DNA of 37,004 nt from Catenulisporales bacterium (GTDB lineage Bacteria > Actinomycetota > Actinomycetes > Streptomycetales > Catenulisporaceae), in assembly GCA_019510485.1 (NCBI GenBank), contig JAEKKI010000053.1:1-37004 (forward strand). The letters are read 5' to 3'. Positions 7,908 through 15,760 of the stretch are shown piece by piece. The notes under the pieces are model-generated. The model did not search any database and was not told where the DNA came from. It saw only the letters and a program-made list of their open reading frames with translations. Made by a program: the position numbers and the translations under genes. Each line of letters begins with the position of its first letter. The first letter of the stretch is position 1.

Positions 7908-9203
7908 ATGCGATCCAAGATTTCCCGGCTCAACGACCGGCCGGGCGACCTGGCGGCGATCCGCCAGGAGTGGCTGGACGTCTCGGCCGATGTCCGGCCC
8001 GCCGACCGCGACGAAGCCGAGTTCGGTGTCGCGCTGGCCTACGACAGCGCCGGCCTGACACCACCGCGCACCGTGATCTGGGTCCCGGATCCGGCGCTCG
8101 GCGCGATCGTCGCCGCCGTCGTGGCAACCCGGAGCACGCGGATCTCCGGCAAGGTCTGGGCCGAAGCACGGCAGCGGGCCCGCCGGACCGCGTCGCTGGT
8201 CTACACGAACCGGGCTTGGCACCACGCCCACGCCGCGACCCGCTTCCCCGCGCCGGACCGCGTCGAGCCGGCCATCCGCTCGGCGGCGCTCGGGCTGGCC
8301 TTCGCCAGCCGGACCCCGGCCAAGATGCCGGCCGTGCTCCGTGACGGCTCGCCGCCATCGGAGTGGCATGCCGCCCAAGCCGTGACCGATGCGGCGCGGG
8401 CCACCTGGGGCCAGTACGCGTTCTGGCGCCACGGCCGCGTCGACTATCGCAAGCGCGCAGTGCGTGTCGCGATGGAGGCGCTCGGGGCGCCGGAGCAGGA
8501 TCTGCCGCAGTGGCTGCGCTACCGGACTCCGCACTACCTCCAAGCGAAGCAGTGCCTGGACTGGGCGCTCGGACAGCGGGCGCACCTGGAGGAACTGGCG
8601 CTCCTGGACGCCTTGGGGCGCCTGCACGACGGCGTCCCGTACCGGGCCGTCGACGGCATGGCGACCGTGGCCCGCTCCGCCGGGTGGTGGTGGCCGTTCG
8701 AGGACGTCGCAGTGGTTTGCGAACGGCCCGCCCGGCGCGCGCTCGACCGCGAAGGGCGGCTGCACGCCGAGGACCGGCCGGCGCTGGCGTTCCCGGACGG
8801 CTTCGCCGCGTACTTCTGGCACGGACGCATCGTGCCGCGCTGGGCGGTGCTGGAGCCGACGCCTCCGCGGATCGCGGCGGAGGCGAACGTCGAGGTGCGG
8901 CGGTGCGCGATCGAGGCCCTGGGCTGGGCCCGGTTCACCGAGGAGGCGGAGCTGACGCTGGTCGACGAGTGCCCCGACCCGGGGAACCCGGGGCAGCGGC
9001 TGAGCCTGCACACCGTGCCGGGCAAGGTCTGGGGCACGCCGGCGCGGGTGCTGGTCTGCACCAACGGCTCGGTGGACCTGGACGGCGGCCGGCACACCTT
9101 CGGGCTGCTGGTGCCGGTGACAGTGGACAGCGCGCTGGGCGCCGCCGCCTGGGGCTACGGACTCACGGCTGCCGAGTACGCGCAGCTGGAACGACGAGCG
9201 TGA
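7908..9203 (+). CDS. DUF6745 family protein
   Basis: This 431-residue protein is mainly helical in the first 270 residues ('WHAAQAVTDAARATWGQYAFWRH'). The C-terminal third has the signature of DUF6745 proteins: 'WWWPFEDVAVVCERPARRALDREGRLH', then 'GFAAYFWHGRIVPRW', then 'ANVEVRRCAIEALGWARF'. It has neither a signal peptide nor a transmembrane segment. The biochemical role of the family is unknown. The start is ATG 7908, preceded by GGGGGTGACG. It lies 25 bases upstream of a gene that appears to be a regular partner, so the two probably form an operon. Confidence 0.8.
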   Translation: MRSKISRLNDRPGDLAAIRQEWLDVSADVRPADRDEAEFGVALAYDSAGLTPPRTVIWVPDPALGAIVAAVVATRSTRISGKVWAEARQRARRTASLVYTNRAWHHAHAATRFPAPDRVEPAIRSAALGLAFASRTPAKMPAVLRDGSPPSEWHAAQAVTDAARATWGQYAFWRHGRVDYRKRAVRVAMEALGAPEQDLPQWLRYRTPHYLQAKQCLDWALGQRAHLEELALLDALGRLHDGVPYRAVDGMATVARSAGWWWPFEDVAVVCERPARRALDREGRLHAEDRPALAFPDGFAAYFWHGRIVPRWAVLEPTPPRIAAEANVEVRRCAIEALGWARFTEEAELTLVDECPDPGNPGQRLSLHTVPGKVWGTPARVLVCTNGSVDLDGGRHTFGLLVPVTVDSALGAAAWGYGLTAAEYAQLERRA

Positions 9204-9228
9204 AGATTTCTAAGGAGACATAAGGAGA

Positions 9229-9717
9229 ATGCGGACCCTGGGAGAGGCGATCGAGCTCCACGGCATCGACGTGGACGAGCACCTCGATCGCGAGATGGCG
9301 ATACCGATCCTGACCGGTTTGCAGGCGCAGGGCGACGTCATGGTCGTCCCGCGGCCGTCGCAGGCCTGCGCCGCCACGCCGGTCCCGGCCGACGGCGTGC
9401 CGGTCGTGCGCGGCGAGTTCGGCGGGCACACGCACACGCTGCTCGCCGAAGGCGCCGTCGCCTTCGACGCGGCGACCGGTGAAGAAGGGCTCGACATCGG
9501 TGTGCTGACCGTGGCCGCCGGCGCGACCGCGTTCCTGGCGCACCCCGAGCACGCGTACTCGGGCATCGGCCCGGGAACGTACGTGCTGCGGCGGCAGCGG
9601 GAGCTGGACACCTCGCGGCCGGACGCCGAGGAGCTGGTGGCCCGGGCCGCCGCGGCCGAGCGGCAGCGCGCGGGGGCGGACGCTCGGGTCAACCGGGTCC
9701 GGTACGTGCGGGACTAA
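9229..9717 (+). CDS. DUF6745-linked small protein, function unknown
   Basis: This 162-residue protein is beta-rich. It has two histidine clusters ('GEFGGHTHTLL' near residue 68 and 'LAHPEHAYSGIGPGTYVLRRQRE' near residue 104) that could bind metal or form a small barrel. The C-terminus is a charged helix. A perfect AAGGAG lies just before the ATG, and a second copy lies 10 bases further up. It follows the DUF6745 gene by 25 bases, and I expect the two products to act together. Its stop overlaps the convergent Rsm22-like gene by 4 bases. I do not recognise a named domain. Confidence 0.65.
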   Translation: MRTLGEAIELHGIDVDEHLDREMAIPILTGLQAQGDVMVVPRPSQACAATPVPADGVPVVRGEFGGHTHTLLAEGAVAFDAATGEEGLDIGVLTVAAGATAFLAHPEHAYSGIGPGTYVLRRQRELDTSRPDAEELVARAAAAERQRAGADARVNRVRYVRD

Positions 9718-10685
9718 GGCGGCCAGACGTCGCCCCACTCGGCATCGCGTGCGGCGCGGTAAAGGTCGCCCAGGCGCTTGGAGACAAGCGTCTGGGCGAC
9801 CGTTCCTTCCGGCTCGCACAGCTGCATCATCACCAGGCCCTTGCGAAACTGGGGATGCCGCAAGATGCGCGCGGGAGATTGCTGGATCCGGGCCCTGGTC
9901 GCGACGACGTAGGCGAACTTCTCGTCCTCGTGCACCAGATCGCCGCCCTTGAGCCGCCGGTGGAGCGGCGAGCGGTGGATGCGCGAGGCGAAGTGGCACC
10001 AGTCGCGCGTTCCGACGAGCGGGCAGGCTGCCGAGTGCGGGCATGGCGCCGCGATGCTCATCCCCATCTCGACCAACGCGTCCCGGGCCGCCAGTATGCG
10101 CTGATAGCCGTCGGGCGTGCCGGGCTCGATCACCGCGATGGCGGCCGCGTTGATCGCCGATGCGTGCACCAACGCCGCTTGGTCTTTCGCCGACAGCTCT
10201 GACAGGACGTAGGAGACCGTCACCAGATCCGCTTCGGGGATCTCGGCCGGGAAGCGCGTCTGACGCCACTGCGCGTGCCGCAGCGCTCCGGAAGAGGCAT
10301 CGCGCGCCAGCCGTCGCCCGAGTTCCAGTGCGGCGGCGACCTGGTCCAGTACCGTGATCTCGGTCAGCGACCCGGCGAACACCTCGCCGGCCGCCCACGC
10401 CGCCGCGCCGCTCCCGCCGCCGACGTCCACCAGCGTCCGCGGCGCCAGCTCCGGCAGCCGCTCCGCCGCCGCGCTCAGCGCCGACCGCACCGCGCCCCAC
10501 GTCGCCGGCATCCGGTACGCGGCATAGGCGACGGCGTCGAGCGGGCCGCCGAGGATCGGCCGATCGGCGCGCCCCGGCGTGCGGTAGCGGGTGATCAACC
10601 GCTCGACGGACGCTTCCAGGTCACGAAGCGGCAGGTCGGCGGTGGCGGCGTCGAGCGCGGCGGCGAGGTCGGCGGGCAGGTCCAT
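9714..10685 (-). CDS. Rsm22/METTL17-type small-subunit ribosome-associated methyltransferase-like protein
   Basis: This 323-residue protein has a SAM-binding Rossmann motif, LVDVGGGSGAAAW (85-97), and the diagnostic Rsm22 cysteine block CPHSAACPLVGTRDWCHF (Cys215, Cys221, Cys230), with a fourth cysteine, Cys290, in 'MMQLCEPEG'. In mitochondrial METTL17/Rsm22 the corresponding four cysteines carry a [4Fe-4S] cluster, and the protein assists assembly of the small ribosomal subunit. Bacterial members are little studied. The start is ATG 10685; upstream in-frame sequence reads through non-homologous bases. Its 3' end overlaps the convergent gene by 4 bases. Confidence 0.85.
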   Translation of the reverse strand: MDLPADLAAALDAATADLPLRDLEASVERLITRYRTPGRADRPILGGPLDAVAYAAYRMPATWGAVRSALSAAAERLPELAPRTLVDVGGGSGAAAWAAGEVFAGSLTEITVLDQVAAALELGRRLARDASSGALRHAQWRQTRFPAEIPEADLVTVSYVLSELSAKDQAALVHASAINAAAIAVIEPGTPDGYQRILAARDALVEMGMSIAAPCPHSAACPLVGTRDWCHFASRIHRSPLHRRLKGGDLVHEDEKFAYVVATRARIQQSPARILRHPQFRKGLVMMQLCEPEGTVAQTLVSKRLGDLYRAARDAEWGDVWPP

Positions 10686-10750
10686 GGCGGGAATATCTTG
10701 CCATTCGCGGGGCGCTGGTAGCCGACGGGATGTGCGGCCGAGCGGCCGTG

Positions 10751-11704
10751 TCACGCCAAGTCGAGCCACCACTCCTGTTCCACCAGATGATGCCCCCACA
10801 TCTCGACGGCCTCCGAGCGCACGATCTCGAACCCGACGTGCTGATAGATCCGGTGTGCCGCGGTCAGCCCGTCGACGGTGTACAGCGTCATCCGCTGGTA
10901 GCCGGCCTTGCGTGCGAAGTCCACGCACTCCTGGACCAGACGCCGTCCGACTCCCAGACCCCGCGCCCAAGGCTCGACCAACAGGATCCTGAGTTTCGCC
11001 GTGTCCACTCCGTCGCCGGTCGGCTGCCGCACGCACGCGATGCACCCGACCCGCCGCCCCCGCGCCTCGGCGATCCAGAACGCCTCGCGCTCCGGATCAT
11101 GCTCCGCCGCGTAATCCGCGACGATCCGCGCGACGTCGGCCTCGAAGGTCTCGTCGAAGCCGCGCTCGGCCGCGTACAGCACCCCGTGCCGCTCCACCGC
11201 CCAGCCGTAGTCCCCGGCCCGCGGGGCGCGCAGCGTCACGTCGTCAGGGGCCGTATCCGCTGCCACATCGATCCGCAACAGCGTCCCCACCTGAGCCATG
11301 GCCTCGATCAGCCGCCCCCGGTCCCCCGCGCCCAGCCGCGACAGCAGTCCCGCCACCTGCTCACTGGACCGTTCATCGAGCCCTGAGAACACCGCGCGCC
11401 CGCGCTCGGTCAGCCCGACCGTGCCGCGCCGGGCGTCCCCGGCCACCCGGCCCTTCACCACCAAGCCCTCGTCGTCGAACCGGGCCAGGATGCGGCTCAG
11501 ATAGCCGGCGTCCAGCCCCAGGTCCTCCCGTATCCGCGCCACGCTCGCGCCCTCGGCGCCGGCGTGCGCGATCTCGAACAGCACCCGGACCTCGGTCAGG
11601 GTATAAGGGCTTTTCACCAGGCCTTCGTCGAGCAGGCCGATGACCTTGGTGTAGGCGCGGTTGAAGGAGCGGACGGCGGCCACCGCCGGAGCGAGATCCA
11701 ACAT
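10751..11704 (-). CDS. MarR-GNAT fusion (winged-helix regulator with acetyltransferase domain)
   Basis: This 317-residue two-domain protein has a MarR winged helix at residues 5-145 ('SPYTLTEVRVLFEIA', 'GLDAGYLSRILARFDDEGLV', then the wing 'VAGDARRGTVGLTERGRAV'). A GNAT acetyltransferase domain occupies about residues 155-310, with the acetyl-CoA loop R248-G-L-G-V-G and 'HRIYQHVGFEIV'. Such fusions may couple acetylation of a small molecule to gene control; the substrate is unknown. I chose ATG 11704 over the in-frame TTG at 11752 because the intervening bases are a tandem operator-like repeat encoding only a low-complexity extension. No strong Shine-Dalgarno sequence is visible. Confidence 0.85.
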   Translation of the reverse strand: MLDLAPAVAAVRSFNRAYTKVIGLLDEGLVKSPYTLTEVRVLFEIAHAGAEGASVARIREDLGLDAGYLSRILARFDDEGLVVKGRVAGDARRGTVGLTERGRAVFSGLDERSSEQVAGLLSRLGAGDRGRLIEAMAQVGTLLRIDVAADTAPDDVTLRAPRAGDYGWAVERHGVLYAAERGFDETFEADVARIVADYAAEHDPEREAFWIAEARGRRVGCIACVRQPTGDGVDTAKLRILLVEPWARGLGVGRRLVQECVDFARKAGYQRMTLYTVDGLTAAHRIYQHVGFEIVRSEAVEMWGHHLVEQEWWLDLA

Positions 11705-11727
11705 GGATCCACGGTAGGGGTTGTTCG

Positions 11728-11752
11728 TTGACTCAGTCAATGACTCAGTCAA
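11728..11752. promoter_or_regulatory. Tandem 12-bp palindromic repeat, probable MarR operator
   Basis: TGACTCAGTCAA occurs twice in direct succession (11729-11740 and 11741-11752). Each copy is itself an odd palindrome (TTGACTnAGTCAA for the first). The pair lies 24-48 bases upstream of the MarR-GNAT start and just after the ferredoxin gene. The position suits autorepression by a dimeric winged-helix protein binding two adjacent sites. The binder is inferred. Confidence 0.6.
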
Positions 11753-11759
11753 CGACTAC

Positions 11760-11996
11760 TCACTCCTCCGGCGGAAACACCACTAGGCCGGTCCCCTCCT
11801 CGACGATGGTGATCGCCTCCACCGGGCAGTTCTCCGCCGCGTCCAGCACCGCGTCCGACGGCGTCTGCACCTCATGGCGCGGACACGACTGCCGCGTCGC
11901 GTCCAGTTCGAAGCCCTCGGGCGCGCGCAGGACGCAGCCGCTGGAGCCGATACACAGAGCCGCGTCGATGGTGACGCGCCATTTGATCTCTGACAC
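11760..11996 (-). CDS. [3Fe-4S]-type ferredoxin
   Basis: This is a 78-residue small acidic ferredoxin. Cluster ligands are Cys15 and Cys21 in 'CIGSSGC' and Cys57 in 'NCPVEAI'. The position that would hold the extra cysteine of a 4Fe ferredoxin is Ser18, so a [3Fe-4S] cluster is expected. One more cysteine (Cys38) lies outside the pattern. Such ferredoxins usually feed electrons to cytochromes P450, but no P450 is present in the window. The GTG start lies 3 bases after the aldehyde dehydrogenase stop, so the pair is translationally coupled. Confidence 0.88.
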   Translation of the reverse strand: MSEIKWRVTIDAALCIGSSGCVLRAPEGFELDATRQSCPRHEVQTPSDAVLDAAENCPVEAITIVEEGTGLVVFPPEE

Positions 11997-11999
11997 CGA

Positions 12000-13466
12000 T
12001 CAGAACCCTTCGGGCGTATAGCCGTTCGGCAGGTGCATGGTCTTCGTCTCCAGGTATGCCCGCAGCCCCTCCGGCCCGAACTCGCGGCCGATCCCGGACT
12101 GTTTGAAGCCGCCGAAGGGGGCGTTGAACTCCATGCCGAAGGTGTTCACGCCGTAGTTCCCCGCCCGAACCCGGCGGGCGACCGCCAGTGCGTGCTCGGT
12201 GTCGGCGGACCACACCGAACCGGACAGGCCGTAGTCGGAGTCGTTCGCGATGCGGACGGCGTCCGCCTCGTCGGCATACGGGATCACCGCCACGACCGGG
12301 CCGAAGATCTCCTCCTGCGCGATCACCATGGCGTTGTCCACATCGGCGAACAGGGTCGGCTCGACGAACCAGCCCTTTTCGACGCCCCGGGGCCGTCCGC
12401 CGCCGACCACCACGCGCGCGCCTTCGCCGACGCCCTTGGCGACGTACGCCTCGACCCGGTCCCGCTGCCGTTCGGCGACCAACGGCCCGATCTGCGTGGC
12501 GGGATCGAGCGGATCGCCGACCTTCAGTCCCCGGACGGCCTCCGCCAGCGCCTCGACGGTCTCGGCGTACCGGTCGCGCTGCACCAGCACGCGGGTCTGC
12601 GCCACGCACGCCTGACCGTTGTTCATATAGGACAGGGGAAGCAGGCTCGGGATCGTCGTACCCAGATCCGCATCGGGGAGGACGATCGCCGCCGACTTGC
12701 CGCCGAGTTCCAGCGTGACGCGCGTGAGGTTGGGCGCGGCCGCGGCCAGTATCGCTTTGCCGGCGGCGGTGGAGCCGGTGAAGCCGATCTTGTCCAGTCC
12801 GGGATGCCCGGCCAGGTACGCGCTGCTCTCGCGGCCGGCCGGGACGATGCTCAGCACGCCCTGCGGCACCCCGGCCTCGATCGCCATGTCGGCCAGCAGG
12901 TAGGAGTCGAGCGCGGTCTCCGGCGCCGGCTTCACGATCACGGTGCAGCCCGCTATCAGCGCCGGGGCGATCTTGCTGACGGCGAGGAACTGCGGGACGT
13001 TCCAGGCCACGATCGCGGCGGCCACCCCGACCGGCTCGCTGCGCACCACGGTCGGGCCGAGCAGCCCCTGCCGTAGTTCCTCCCACGGATACTCGGCGGC
13101 CATGCCCAGGTAGTAGTCCCAGATGGTGATCGGCGCCCACACCTGGCCCAGGAGCGACCACGAGTACGGCGACCCGGTCTCGGCGCTGATCAGCCGCGCC
13201 AGCTCCTCGGATCGCGCCTCGTACCGGTCGCGGAGCTTGCGCAGGACCTGCACGCGCTCCGCGACGCTCATCCGCGGCCAGGGGCCCTCATCGAAGGCGC
13301 GGCGGGCGGCGGCCACCGCCCGGTCCATATCGGCCGGCGCCGCCTCGGGCGTGCGGCCGAACACCTCCTCGGTGACCGGGGAGATCGCCTCCAGCCTCGC
13401 GCCGGTGGCCGGATCCACGTAGGAGCCGCCGATGAACAGTTTCCCGTGCTCGGTCACGGTGCCCAT
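12000..13466 (-). CDS. NAD(P)-dependent aldehyde dehydrogenase
   Basis: This 488-residue protein is full length for the ALDH superfamily. The catalytic residues are visible: the thiol Cys287 in 'MNNGQACVAQT' and the general base Glu253 in 'TLELGGKSAA'. The cofactor-binding 'GFTGSTAAGK' and 'PWNVP'-like 'AWNVPQFLA' segments are also present. It oxidises an aldehyde to the carboxylic acid in the cytosol; the substrate is unknown. The start is ATG 13466, with GGAGGG 8 bases upstream. It forms an operon with the ferredoxin, and the divergent promoter region contains a KstR-like palindrome. A related aldehyde dehydrogenase, Rv0223c, is, to my recollection, listed in the mycobacterial KstR regulon. 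Confidence 0.92.
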   Translation of the reverse strand: MGTVTEHGKLFIGGSYVDPATGARLEAISPVTEEVFGRTPEAAPADMDRAVAAARRAFDEGPWPRMSVAERVQVLRKLRDRYEARSEELARLISAETGSPYSWSLLGQVWAPITIWDYYLGMAAEYPWEELRQGLLGPTVVRSEPVGVAAAIVAWNVPQFLAVSKIAPALIAGCTVIVKPAPETALDSYLLADMAIEAGVPQGVLSIVPAGRESSAYLAGHPGLDKIGFTGSTAAGKAILAAAAPNLTRVTLELGGKSAAIVLPDADLGTTIPSLLPLSYMNNGQACVAQTRVLVQRDRYAETVEALAEAVRGLKVGDPLDPATQIGPLVAERQRDRVEAYVAKGVGEGARVVVGGGRPRGVEKGWFVEPTLFADVDNAMVIAQEEIFGPVVAVIPYADEADAVRIANDSDYGLSGSVWSADTEHALAVARRVRAGNYGVNTFGMEFNAPFGGFKQSGIGREFGPEGLRAYLETKTMHLPNGYTPEGF

Positions 13467-13642
13467 GGGGTTGCCCTCCCGATGCCGCTCGGGCATTCCT
13501 GACAGGCCGTCAGATGGCCGTTGTCAGAACAGATACCAGTTCCGGCGGCGAAGCTCAATGGCCGCTCGGACCGGGCGGAACTTTCGCCTGGCTAACTATC
13601 TATGAGAACGTGTTCCTGTATCGGGTAAACCAAGGAGGCACC
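13467..13642. promoter_or_regulatory. Divergent promoter region with KstR-like palindrome
   Basis: This 176-bp region lies between the aldehyde dehydrogenase and MBL-fold genes. It contains GAACGTGTTC (13606-13615), flanked as AGAACGTGTTCCT, which shares AGAACnnGTTCCT with the site beside the kstR-like gene. It also holds CTGAC-n5-GTCAG (13499-13513) and GAAC-n8-GTTC (13527-13542). The shared core suggests common control; the other two inverted repeats have no assigned binder. Confidence 0.5.
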
Positions 13643-14656
13643 ATGACCGACGCCGTGCTCGCCGAGGCCGCGGTCGCCGAGGCGCCGGGCGTCTGGTCGA
13701 TCCGGGTGCCCTTCCCCGACAACCCTTTGGGCTACACCCTGGTCTACGCGCTGGAGACGGCGGCGGGCGGCCCGGTCTTGATCGACGCCGGCTGGGACGA
13801 CCCGGTGTCGCTGGCGGCCCTGGAGCGCGGCCTTTCGGCCATCGGCACGGCGGTGTCCGACGTCCAGGGCGTCCTGGTCACCCACCACCACCCCGACCAC
13901 CACGGCCTGGCCGGCCGCATCAGGGAGCTGAGCGGCTGCTGGATCGGCCTGCACGCCGAGGACGCCAAAGTGGTCGACATGGTCCGCACCGCCGAGCGCG
14001 GCCCGTGGACCAAGCGCTACCAGGCGCTGCTGGAGCTGTGCGGCGCCCCGGCCGAGGCGATCGCGAGCGCCGGAACGACGATCCCGGGGAACGCCGCCAA
14101 GCTCGCGATGCCGGACGTGCTGATCGAGGACGGCGCGCTGATGGACGTCCCGGGCCGGGCGCTCCGGGCGATCTGGACCCCCGGCCACTCCCCCGGCCAC
14201 ACCTGCTTCCACCTGGAGGACACCGGCGAGCTGCTGACCGGCGACCACGTCCTGCCCGGCATCACTCCGGTGGTGACGGTGTACGACGACCACGTCGCCG
14301 GGACGTCGGACCCGCTGGGCGACTTCCTGGCGTCGCTGGCGAAGGTGGCGCGGCTGGCGGCCACGCGGGCGCTGCCGGCGCACCGGGCGCCGTTCGACGA
14401 CGTCGCCGCGCGCACCGCCGAGATCGCCGAGCACCACGCCCAGCGCCTGGCGCAGATCGAGCGGCAGCTGGCGGAGGGGCCGAAGACGCTGTGGGCGATC
14501 GCCGAGCGCATGGAGTGGAACAAGGGCTGGGACCGGCTGGACACGTTCGCGCGCCATCTGGCCCTCGGCGAGGCCGGCTCGCACCTGCGGCACCTGGCGG
14601 TGGCGGGGCGGGTGCGGTTGTCGGCCACGGAGCCGATCGAGTTCTCGGTGGCCTGA
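13643..14656 (+). CDS. Metallo-beta-lactamase-fold hydrolase
   Basis: This 337-residue protein carries the MBL metal-binding motif H81-x-H83-x-D85-H86 in 'VTHHHPDHHGLAG'. Later ligands are in 'TPGHSPGHTCFHLEDTGELLTGDHVLPG' (His and Asp). A C-terminal helical domain (about residues 235-330) resembles that of LACTB2-like or hydroxyacyl-hydrolase-like MBL proteins. It probably hydrolyses an ester or thioester using two metal ions; the substrate is unknown. The start is ATG 13643, with AAGGAGG at 13632-13638. Upstream in-frame sequence belongs to the promoter. It is divergent from the aldehyde dehydrogenase/ferredoxin operon. Confidence 0.9.
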   Translation: MTDAVLAEAAVAEAPGVWSIRVPFPDNPLGYTLVYALETAAGGPVLIDAGWDDPVSLAALERGLSAIGTAVSDVQGVLVTHHHPDHHGLAGRIRELSGCWIGLHAEDAKVVDMVRTAERGPWTKRYQALLELCGAPAEAIASAGTTIPGNAAKLAMPDVLIEDGALMDVPGRALRAIWTPGHSPGHTCFHLEDTGELLTGDHVLPGITPVVTVYDDHVAGTSDPLGDFLASLAKVARLAATRALPAHRAPFDDVAARTAEIAEHHAQRLAQIERQLAEGPKTLWAIAERMEWNKGWDRLDTFARHLALGEAGSHLRHLAVAGRVRLSATEPIEFSVA

Positions 14657-14668
14657 GGGCCGTGCGCG

Positions 14669-14693
14669 CCCCCGCGGATCCGCTTCGCGGGGG
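14669..14693 (+). terminator. GC-rich hairpin after the MBL gene
   Basis: A perfect 8-bp stem, CCCCCGCG/CGCGGGGG, with a 9-base loop lies 13 bases after the MBL stop. There is no U-tract, which is common for actinobacterial terminators. It probably ends the MBL transcript before the Nudix gene. Confidence 0.55.
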
Positions 14694-14737
14694 ACCGGCG
14701 GAACCGCCCGCCGGGCGTCGGCGTACGCTGATGTCCC

Positions 14738-15265
14738 ATGCCGCTCCAGAACTCCCACTGCTCCTACTGCGGGACCGCCTACGCCCCGGCCGGGTCGTGG
14801 CCGCGGACGTGTGCGCGCTGCGGCGAGACCACGTGGCTCAATCCCACTCCGGTGGCGCTGGTGATGATGCCGGTGATCGGCGAGGACGGCCGGACCGGGC
14901 TGCTCACCGTGCGCCGCGGGATCGAGCCGCAGCTGGGCGGGATCGGGCTGCCCGGCGGGTTCATCGAGGAGGGCGAGAGCTGGCAGGAGGCGGCCGTCCG
15001 GGAGCTGTGGGAGGAGACGGGGCTGCGCGCCGACGTCTCGGAGGTGGAGCTCGCCGACGTGCTGAGCGCCCCCCGGCACGTGATCCTCATCTTCGGCCGG
15101 GTCAGGCCGCGCCCGGTGACGGATCTGGCCGGACTCACCCCCGAGAAGGTCTTCGCCCTCTCGAACGGCGAGACGCAGGAACTGGTAGTGGTCGAAAAGG
15201 CGCAACCCCTGGCATTCCCCCTGCACACGGACATGGCGAACCGCTTCTTCGCCTCGCGGCACTGA
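14738..15265 (+). CDS. Nudix hydrolase with N-terminal zinc ribbon
   Basis: This protein has 175 residues. Cys8/Cys11 and Cys25/Cys28 form a zinc ribbon. A complete Nudix box follows: Gly74-x5-Glu80-x7-Arg88-Glu89-x2-Glu92-Glu93-x-Gly95. It hydrolyses a nucleoside-diphosphate-linked substrate with Mg2+. The zinc ribbon recalls NudC-type NADH pyrophosphatases, but the protein is much shorter and lacks the NudC array. The ATG at 14738 has no clear Shine-Dalgarno sequence. TACGCT ends 9 bases upstream, so the message may be leaderless or nearly so. Confidence 0.9.
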   Translation: MPLQNSHCSYCGTAYAPAGSWPRTCARCGETTWLNPTPVALVMMPVIGEDGRTGLLTVRRGIEPQLGGIGLPGGFIEEGESWQEAAVRELWEETGLRADVSEVELADVLSAPRHVILIFGRVRPRPVTDLAGLTPEKVFALSNGETQELVVVEKAQPLAFPLHTDMANRFFASRH

Positions 15266-15356
15266 GCCGATCGGCCGACCGATCCGTCCGGATTCGAGCG
15301 ACAAATCCGCCGAAATGTCCTCCGCAAGGGTGACGACACGATGACGGCCTTCATTT

Positions 15357-15389
15357 TTCACTCGGCGTGATGGCCAAGGTAGTGCTACC
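15357..15389 (+). promoter_or_regulatory. Putative cspA promoter with overlapping palindrome
   Basis: TTCACT (15357-15362) and TAGTGC (15380-15385), with a 17-base spacer, resemble -35 and -10 boxes. The -10 region is embedded in the palindrome GGTAGTGCTACC (15378-15389). Transcription from here would give a leader of about 140 bases before the cold-shock gene. This is inferred from sequence only. Confidence 0.35.
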
Positions 15390-15529
15390 GTGACGCTCGG
15401 TCGTACTGGGCAGTCGGTTCATGAGGCATATCGGGACTCTCTCCTTGCTCGACCGGTATCGGCGCACAGGCGCGGATACCCACCACCGGTCCCGCGCGAA
15501 GCGGGAGTGATTCCGAGGTAGAACGCAGC
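15390..15529 (+). promoter_or_regulatory. Long cspA 5' leader with hairpin
   Basis: This is a probable untranslated leader of the cold-shock gene. It contains CCCGC-gcgaa-GCGGG (15491-15505), a compact hairpin 24 bases before the ATG, followed by GAGG (15515-15518) as the ribosome site. Long structured leaders acting as RNA thermosensors are known for cspA genes in other bacteria. No small ORF is evident in it. Confidence 0.4.
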
Positions 15530-15739
15530 ATGGCAACTGGCACGGTCAAGTGGTTCAACGGCGAGAAGGGCTACGGCTTCATCGCGCAGGACGGCGGCGG
15601 CCCGGACGTGTTCGTCCACTTCTCCGCCATCGAGGGCTCGGGGTACCGCAACCTCGAAGAGAATCAGGCAGTCGAGTTCGAGATCACGCAGGGCCCGAAG
15701 GGCCCGCAGGCTGAGAAGGTGCGCGCCCTTTCGGCGTGA
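15530..15739 (+). CDS. Cold-shock protein (CspA family)
   Basis: This 69-residue single cold-shock domain (OB fold) has both RNA-binding motifs: RNP1 KGYGFI (13-18) and RNP2 VFVHF (27-31). The N-terminus '[18 protein letters not shown]' is typical of actinobacterial CspA. It binds single-stranded RNA/DNA as a chaperone and may be induced by cold or constitutive. It is monocistronic, with a long leader and a strong terminator directly after it. Confidence 0.96.
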   Translation: MATGTVKWFNGEKGYGFIAQDGGGPDVFVHFSAIEGSGYRNLEENQAVEFEITQGPKGPQAEKVRALSA

Positions 15740-15760
15740 CCGATCCGCTACGTGAGGGGA

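Noticed and set aside
13592..15361. 589-residue minus-strand open frame over the MBL and Nudix genes
   Set aside because: It is an Arg/Gln/Val-rich shadow; the plus-strand genes have complete catalytic motifs.
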